DNA from: Solobacterium sp. | GTDB taxonomy: Bacteria > Bacillota_I > Bacilli_A > Erysipelotrichales > Erysipelotrichaceae | NCBI GenBank assembly: GCA_017536845.1 | Contig: JAFWCP010000123.1 | Location: forward strand, 1-5,251 | Length of the DNA: 5,251 nucleotides | Direction: 5' to 3' | Shown here: positions 1-5,251 of the stretch, piece after piece | How the letters are laid out: each line of letters begins with the position of its first letter | Numbering within the stretch: the stretch's first letter is position 1 | Translations under genes and position numbers: made by a program | The notes under the pieces: model-generated | What the model was told of the DNA's origin: nothing | The model's input: only the letters and a program-made list of their open reading frames with translations | The model's database searches: none

Positions 1-672
1 ATGGTCTATGACTTCTTCCTCCCTGGGCTTGTCATTGATGCCTTCGAGAGAAAGAACGGTTCCTATCTCAAGAAGTGGATGGATGAGGTCATCGAGAAGA
101 AGATCCATACCGTAAACATGCTGGGCTGCCATGACGGTATTCCTCTGCTTGACCTGAAAGGTCTGCTTCCGGAAGAAAGCATCCGGAATGTCATCAATGT
201 GACGGTTGAAAGAGGCGGTTATGTCAAGGACCTGCAGGGTGCCAAGAATGTGTACTACCAGGTCAACGCGACATACTACAGTGCGCTTGGCGAAAGTGAC
301 GAACGGATGCTGATGGCGAGGGCACTGCAGATGTTCATGCCGGGCAAGCCGCAGGTATGGTATCTTGACCTGTTTGCCGGAAAGAATGACTACGAAGGCA
401 TGCGCAGGGCGGGTGCCGGCGGCCATAAGGAAATCAACCGTACCAACCTGACCGTTGAACAGATTGAAGAAGGGCTGAAGAAGGATGTCGTCCTGAAGCA
501 GCTGGAAATGCTCAGGATGCGCAATACCTGCCCGGTATTCTCGGATGATGCGGAAATCACTTCGGAACTGAATGGTTCGGAAATGACAATTGTCTGGAAG
601 AACGACAGCGGCAAGGCAGAACTGAAACTGGATTTTGAAAAGGAAACCTATCAGATTCAGATTGATGCATAA
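1..672 (+). CDS. GH13_18 sucrose-phosphorylase-family glycoside phosphorylase, C-terminal part (5' truncated by window edge)
   Basis: Members of this family phosphorolyse an alpha-glucoside such as sucrose, sucrose 6'-phosphate or glucosylglycerate to glucose 1-phosphate in the cytoplasm. The 223 visible residues match the C-terminal half of the roughly 480-560 residue family. They begin in the YDFFLPGL stretch, so the ATG at position 1 is internal and the catalytic nucleophile and acid/base lie upstream of the window. Visible landmarks are HDGIPLLD (44-51), whose Asp45 aligns with the transition-state-stabilising Asp of sucrose phosphorylase; YYQVNATYYSALG (85-97); PGKPQVWYLDLFAGKND (114-130); and HKEINR (142-147). 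Classical sucrose phosphorylases, as I recall them, have a GRDINRHYY-like loop. The HKEINRTNLT loop and the unusual residues before YQVN suggest the sucrose-6'-phosphate or glucosylglycerate phosphorylase branch, which is an inference. The family assignment is firm and the substrate is not. The gene stops at TAA 670-672, five bases before a terminator hairpin, so it ends its transcription unit. Confidence 0.9.
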   Translation: MVYDFFLPGLVIDAFERKNGSYLKKWMDEVIEKKIHTVNMLGCHDGIPLLDLKGLLPEESIRNVINVTVERGGYVKDLQGAKNVYYQVNATYYSALGESDERMLMARALQMFMPGKPQVWYLDLFAGKNDYEGMRRAGAGGHKEINRTNLTVEQIEEGLKKDVVLKQLEMLRMRNTCPVFSDDAEITSELNGSEMTIVWKNDSGKAELKLDFEKETYQIQIDA

Positions 673-677
673 AGCAA

Positions 678-709
678 AAAGGATTGTACACACTGAGGTA
701 CAATCCTTT
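678..709 (+). terminator. Intrinsic terminator after the GH13_18 gene, probably bidirectional
   Basis: A perfect 12-bp stem (678-689 paired with 698-709) encloses an 8-base loop (690-697). It starts five bases after the stop codon. On the + strand it is followed by the T-rich TTTATTAT. On the - strand it is followed by TTTTTGCTTT, which is a better T tract. It could therefore also act as a back-up stop for the gene converging from the right. Confidence 0.85.
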
Positions 710-739
710 ATTATGGTCATCCTGTAAGAAGAACAGAAG

Positions 740-772
740 AAGGCGGGACTGCATGATGGCAGTCACCGCCTT
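740..772 (-). terminator. Intrinsic terminator after the secreted-protein gene
   Basis: A GC-rich hairpin pairs 740-752 with 759-772, with one bulged A (765) and a 6-base loop (753-758). Read on the - strand it lies nine bases past the TGA of the exported-protein gene. It is followed by a pyrimidine-rich tract, CTTCTTCTGTTCTTCTT. Stem strength and placement support termination of the leftward transcript. The T tract is interrupted, so efficiency is uncertain. Confidence 0.75.
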
Positions 773-780
773 TTCAAAAC

Positions 781-3570
781 TCAGTTTCCTGTTGCCTGAC
801 GATAGGCCATTGCTTCCTGATAGTAGCCGTAAAGGGCTTTGGAAGTATTCCTTGTCGCTTCGGTAAGGTTTTCATTATCCCAGGTCTTTTCGACATAGGA
901 CAATGCCGAACCGCTGATGATAGGATCAACATCAATCGTAACGGTATATGCATCTCCCAGCTGATGGGCGGCAATGCCCGGGATGGAAATCAGATACATG
1001 CCGTTGTATGTCTTTTCTTCAAATTCCACAGAGCTGTTTCCTTTGGTAACTGCGACAGTGCCTGTAACAGCACTGGCCGGGGACAGGTAGAAGTTGATCA
1101 TGGTTTCTGAATCAAGGCTTAAGGAGAAGCTTCCGCCTGTGATATCATCTGTCGGACTGAAGGTAATCGGATAGCTTTTATCCAGTTCTTCCGGCAGCGG
1201 GAGCTCATCGTAAGTCCCTGTCATCTGAACGTGGTTGGGACCGTCAGACAGACTCTTCTGGGCGTAATACCCATAGTTGTTGATGGCCATGGCAAGGTAT
1301 TCGGCATCGCTGTAGGCGGGATCTGTTGCAAGGATTTCGAGATAGCTTTCCACGGAAGTTGTGCATTCAATGAAGCCTCCGGGCTTTCTGACAGAATCCT
1401 TCCCATCAGTCAATGTGTAATAGAATCTGGCCTGAATGCTGTCTGCCATTTCAACAGAGGTGACATAGCAGGTAAACAGATAGCCATGGTCGGTCTTTAC
1501 GGCATCCACTGCATCCCTATGGACATATCTTGCATTACCGTTATCATTTTTAACTTTGAATTCCATCTTCCCTTCAGCAACGTACTGATCCGGTATGATC
1601 ACATAGAAGTTCATGCCGATGGATCCTGACAGGATGACGCTGTGGCCATAGAAGACCGGTAATTCAGGTGTTTCCCAGACCGCTGTAACCACTGTATCGG
1701 CAGAGATTTCGATTTTTTCACCGGGATTCTTAAGAAGTGCGGAACCATCGCCGATCTTCACAGACCACTCTTTGAAGACCTTTCCTGCCGGAGCCTCAAA
1801 GCTGCAGGCAGGCAGTTCATAGTCAGAGTCCACGTCAACAAAGACAGTAGGCATGGTTCCGCCTGCTTCTTTATCTCCCTTATCAAAGGAAACCAGATAA
1901 CTTGAAATAATATACACATGCTCTGCTGCAGTATCGCCATCCAGAACAGTGCTGTAGTCTTCAAACTCTCCGACCGGGCCGTTTTCAGGAATGAGGACGA
2001 GGGCTGTGTCGGGGATGTCGATGTCACCTTTCGTTTTAACAGCCGGGGTACCGGTGATATCCCAGGTGCCCTCGTTTATGGTGATCGGACCGTTTTCTGC
2101 ATAAAGGCCGATCCCTGTTCCATTTATGATTTCAACGATTCCATCCGTTTCGATTGCTCCGCCGGCGGAAACAGAAGCGCTGGCATTGCCGCGTACTATC
2201 AGGTTTCCGTTGATGAAGACATCACCTTTGACATCTACAGCCGGTACATCCCTGCCGGTTAAAGTGAGGATGGTATCGCCGTCAAGCCATAGAGTGTTCT
2301 CTGAGGGAATATATACACACTGCTTTCCGGAGGTGATATTCGTTTTCTCGGAGACAGCAATGTTTCCCTCAGCAGAGCACAGACCTATACCTTTTGCTGT
2401 GATATCAGCGCCTCCTTCAAGATTGATATCTCCTTTGCTGAAGATTGCACAGTCTTGCTGAGAGGAGGGAATGGTTACTTTGCTAAAAAGATTAACATAT
2501 CCGTTTTCAGACGATATCCCGTTGGTCAATGTTGCTTCACCGAAAACAGTGACGCCCTCATTGGCAAGAATCTCGTATGTGTTGCCGGAAAGCTCGGCAT
2601 TACCATTGACATTTATGCCGCCGTTAGACGAATGCAGAATATTACCATTGTCTGCATCTGCAGTGATGTTCCCCTCGATGGTGATTTCGCCATCGGCATA
2701 GATGCCTTCTGTCTTTGTGGAAAGCTGAACGTCACCAAAAATGTTGACATAACTTTCAGGTACTCTGATACCTCCGCCGCCGGGATTTGTGACAGTCAGA
2801 TTTCCGGTAATATAGAGATAATCACCACCTGCGTACACAGCATATCCATCTTTGGAATTGTCCATGGTAACAGACAGATCACCTTCAATTTCCAAATAAC
2901 CCTTTGTATAGATCCCATACACAGCATCGTCTGAACTCAGATTAAGTCCGTTATCTGCCTGAATGGTCAGTCCATCCAGTTCCGAATAGATCAATGCGTT
3001 TTCGTGCAGGCCGGTTATCTGTGGATCTGCTTCAGCAAACGTCAGTGTACTGGAATCGTGGTCATAAGATACATTGCCGTCGCCAAGAATATTACCTGCG
3101 TTTTCAGGTGTGACCATGGTATCACCGACCCATACCCGGTAGCCGAAGGTTCCCTTGATTGTGAGATCGCCTTCAGGCATCTTGATACTGTATGAAGTAG
3201 ACCACTTGTCGAAATTATTGTACTGATACTTGCTGCCGTAGCAGTACAGCTCAAGGCGGTTCAGCAGGCGGCCATCATCCGGACTGATTGTCAGGGTTAC
3301 TGTATCACCTGCATTTGCTGAAGCGGGCCCGGAAATGCTGCCGCCTTCGCCGTATTCGTAGTTGATTTGAAACGAGCCGGTAACAGAATCTCCGATATCC
3401 TTGTTCGGATGGACTCTGGTTTCTGTCACAGCCAGTGCATCGGTGATGACGGCAGGCTGCTGAAGACTGTTGTCTGCTGTCGTGGTTCTTTCCGTATAGG
3501 CGGCGGAGACATTTGTCCCCATCATTGCCATACCCAGAAGAACCGACAGGATTTTTCTGATGTTTCTCAT
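781..3570 (-). CDS. Secreted multidomain repeat protein (InlB-type domains, 22-residue solenoid, tandem C-terminal modules)
   Basis: This is a 929-residue exported protein of unknown function. Residues 1-23 form a Sec signal peptide: basic MRNIRK, a hydrophobic core, and likely cleavage after VSA. Residues about 66-142 resemble a divergent InlB B-repeat (GGSISGPASANAGDTVTLTI, then MPEGDLTIKGTF). Residues about 146-199 are a lead-in found in many Bacillota surface proteins (ILGDGNVSYD, STLTF). Residues about 200-527 are a solenoid of about fifteen 22-residue units, probably a beta-helix. Residues about 557-633 are a clearer InlB B-repeat (SFDKGDKEAGGTMPTV, LPACSFEAPAGKVFKEWSV, TVVTAVWE). Residues about 639-775 and 800-925 are two related C-terminal modules, the second ending ALYGYYQEAMAY. 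There is no LPXTG motif, C-terminal membrane helix, dockerin or SLH repeat, so it is probably released or held non-covalently. The start is fixed by the signal peptide and an upstream AAAGGA. The gene is monocistronic, divergent from the GH1 gene and convergent with the GH13 gene. Glycan or surface binding is only an inference. Confidence 0.93.
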   Translation of the reverse strand: MRNIRKILSVLLGMAMMGTNVSAAYTERTTTADNSLQQPAVITDALAVTETRVHPNKDIGDSVTGSFQINYEYGEGGSISGPASANAGDTVTLTISPDDGRLLNRLELYCYGSKYQYNNFDKWSTSYSIKMPEGDLTIKGTFGYRVWVGDTMVTPENAGNILGDGNVSYDHDSSTLTFAEADPQITGLHENALIYSELDGLTIQADNGLNLSSDDAVYGIYTKGYLEIEGDLSVTMDNSKDGYAVYAGGDYLYITGNLTVTNPGGGGIRVPESYVNIFGDVQLSTKTEGIYADGEITIEGNITADADNGNILHSSNGGINVNGNAELSGNTYEILANEGVTVFGEATLTNGISSENGYVNLFSKVTIPSSQQDCAIFSKGDINLEGGADITAKGIGLCSAEGNIAVSEKTNITSGKQCVYIPSENTLWLDGDTILTLTGRDVPAVDVKGDVFINGNLIVRGNASASVSAGGAIETDGIVEIINGTGIGLYAENGPITINEGTWDITGTPAVKTKGDIDIPDTALVLIPENGPVGEFEDYSTVLDGDTAAEHVYIISSYLVSFDKGDKEAGGTMPTVFVDVDSDYELPACSFEAPAGKVFKEWSVKIGDGSALLKNPGEKIEISADTVVTAVWETPELPVFYGHSVILSGSIGMNFYVIIPDQYVAEGKMEFKVKNDNGNARYVHRDAVDAVKTDHGYLFTCYVTSVEMADSIQARFYYTLTDGKDSVRKPGGFIECTTSVESYLEILATDPAYSDAEYLAMAINNYGYYAQKSLSDGPNHVQMTGTYDELPLPEELDKSYPITFSPTDDITGGSFSLSLDSETMINFYLSPASAVTGTVAVTKGNSSVEFEEKTYNGMYLISIPGIAAHQLGDAYTVTIDVDPIISGSALSYVEKTWDNENLTEATRNTSKALYGYYQEAMAYRQATGN
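796..1656 (-). repeat. Two related C-terminal modules within the secreted protein
   Basis: This covers codons 639-925. The first module (about 639-775) runs GHSVILSGSIGMNFYV, then GYLFTCYVTSVEMADSI, then VESYLEI, and ends NNYGYYAQKS. The second (about 800-925) follows the same order in more diverged form: GSFSLSLDSETMINFYLS, MYLISIPGIAAHQLGDAYTV, SALSYVEK, and ends ALYGYYQEAMAYRQ. The shared plan is a beta-rich half followed by a short helical end with aromatic residues. I recognise it as common at the C-termini of Bacillota secreted proteins, but I do not know a function. The duplication is inferred by eye at protein level. No DNA-level repeat is evident. Confidence 0.55.
1990..2973 (-). repeat. 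About fifteen tandem 22-residue solenoid units within the secreted protein
   Basis: Codons 200-527 hold units whose core is roughly G-x-[LIV]-x-[IVL]-x-G-[DN]-[LIV]-x-[VL]. They start near residues 200, 224, 250, 273, 294, 317, 338, 357, 380, 402, 425, 449, 471, 494 and 515. Examples are GYLEIEGDLSVTM, DYLYITGNLTVTN, GEITIEGNITA and GDVFINGNLIVRG. Between cores a small-residue or aromatic strand recurs (GIYADG, AVYAGGD, GLYAENG). Alternating hydrophobic residues and a spacing of 19-26 residues fit a right-handed beta-helix with about one coil per unit. At DNA level the units are strongly diverged, so this is an old protein repeat rather than a recent minisatellite. Confidence 0.8.
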
Positions 3571-3580
3571 ATGATATGAT

Positions 3581-3588
3581 TCCTTTCC
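3581..3588 (-). promoter_or_regulatory. Ribosome binding site of the secreted-protein gene
   Basis: On the - strand GGAAAGGA lies 10 bases before the ATG at 3570-3568. The spacing is slightly long but workable. No other in-frame start with a better site would leave the signal peptide intact, so this supports the chosen start. Confidence 0.7.
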
Positions 3589-3613
3589 AGCAGAAGCGTC
3601 TGCGTGATTTATT

Positions 3614-3643
3614 ATTATATATCACATTCAGAACAAGAGTCAC
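3614..3643 (-). promoter_or_regulatory. Sigma-A-type promoter of the secreted-protein gene
   Basis: On the - strand a perfect TATAAT (3619-3614) is preceded after 18 bases by GTGACT (3643-3638). The latter matches TTGACA at four of six positions. Transcription would start about 35-40 bases before the start codon, leaving a short leader that contains the ribosome binding site. The -10 is convincing and the -35 is moderate. Confidence 0.6.
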
Positions 3644-3666
3644 TCATAAAGAGTGATCAGAGTGAT
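3640..3666. promoter_or_regulatory. Candidate operator: inverted TCACTC/GAGTGA plus a further GAGTGAT copy
   Basis: TCACTC (3640-3645) and GAGTGA (3651-3656) form a perfect 6-bp inverted repeat around ATAAA. A second direct GAGTGAT follows at 3660-3666, nine bases after the one at 3651-3657. The array overlaps the predicted -35 of the leftward promoter, a position suited to a repressor or activator. No known regulator is recognised. Confidence 0.35.
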
Positions 3667-3733
3667 AATCAGTAACCTGTGTTTGTCTGTATTTCTGTAA
3701 ATCTTTTCAGTCTTTTTCTGCAAAACCGTTTTC

Positions 3734-3743
3734 TGTATATACA
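3734..3743. promoter_or_regulatory. Candidate GntR-type (TreR/HutC-like) operator TGTATATACA
   Basis: This is a perfect 10-bp palindrome in the divergent region, 109 bp before the GH1 start. It equals the core of the operator I recall for TreR, a HutC-subfamily GntR regulator that senses phosphorylated sugars in Bacillota. Control of a 6-phospho-glucosidase gene by such a regulator would be natural. No regulator gene is in the window, AT-rich palindromes can arise by chance, and the site lies upstream of the predicted -35. Confidence 0.4.
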
Positions 3744-3780
3744 TGCAGATCTTTCTTATGTATGCTCATGGATTACCATC

Positions 3781-5251
<1,471 letters not shown>

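Noticed and set aside
1..3. ATG at position 1 as the true start of the GH13_18 gene
   Set aside because: The homology begins mid-domain, in the YDF-LP stretch, and the catalytic nucleophile region is missing. The start is upstream of the window.
1231..2934. Several + strand open frames of 76-159 codons opposite the secreted-protein gene
   Set aside because: They are short, lie antisense to a clear coding gene, show no plausible translation starts, and their cysteine-rich or irregular products look like antisense noise.
1990..2973. A DNA tandem repeat, minisatellite or CRISPR-like array in the repeat region of the secreted gene
   Set aside because: The period is visible only in protein. Nucleotide copies are strongly diverged and there are no identical repeats with unique spacers.
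3736..3741. TATATA as an alternative -10 for GH1
   Set aside because: The sequence 17 bases upstream is TTTTTC with little likeness to TTGACA, and the site is part of the palindrome. The extended -10 at 3802-3810 is better.

Overview
The window holds three genes from what looks like a low-to-intermediate GC, Gram-positive (Bacillota-type) host-associated bacterium. The evidence is AGGAG-type ribosome binding sites, a GH1 enzyme of the phosphotransferase-linked 6-phospho-beta-glucosidase group, a GH13_18 phosphorylase, and a large secreted protein with InlB-type repeats. The domain style resembles gut or oral Erysipelotrichales or Clostridia, but the sequence alone does not fix the taxon.

Layout, left to right. 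(1) Positions 1-672 (+) hold the C-terminal half of a sucrose-phosphorylase-family (GH13_18) enzyme whose 5' part lies outside the window. (2) Positions 673-780 form a short gap between convergent genes, with two strong hairpins that look like terminators. (3) Positions 781-3570 (-) encode a 929-residue exported protein. In order it has a signal peptide, an InlB-like domain, a solenoid of about fifteen 22-residue units, a second InlB B-repeat and two related C-terminal modules. It has no sortase motif or C-terminal membrane anchor. (4) Positions 3571-3842 form a 272-bp divergent control region with a plausible promoter for each side and several small palindromes. One of these, TGTATATACA, resembles operators of TreR/HutC-type GntR regulators. 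(5) Positions 3843-5251 (+) encode a GH1 6-phospho-beta-glucosidase that is nearly complete and runs off the right edge.

The two outer genes are cytoplasmic sugar enzymes. GH1 would split a phosphorylated beta-glucoside delivered by a phosphotransferase system. The GH13_18 enzyme would phosphorolyse an alpha-glucoside to glucose 1-phosphate. The secreted protein between them is on the opposite strand with its own promoter and terminators, so it is not in an operon with either enzyme. A role in binding glycans or surfaces is possible, but only by domain style. I found no RNA gene, mobile element, CRISPR array or defence system.
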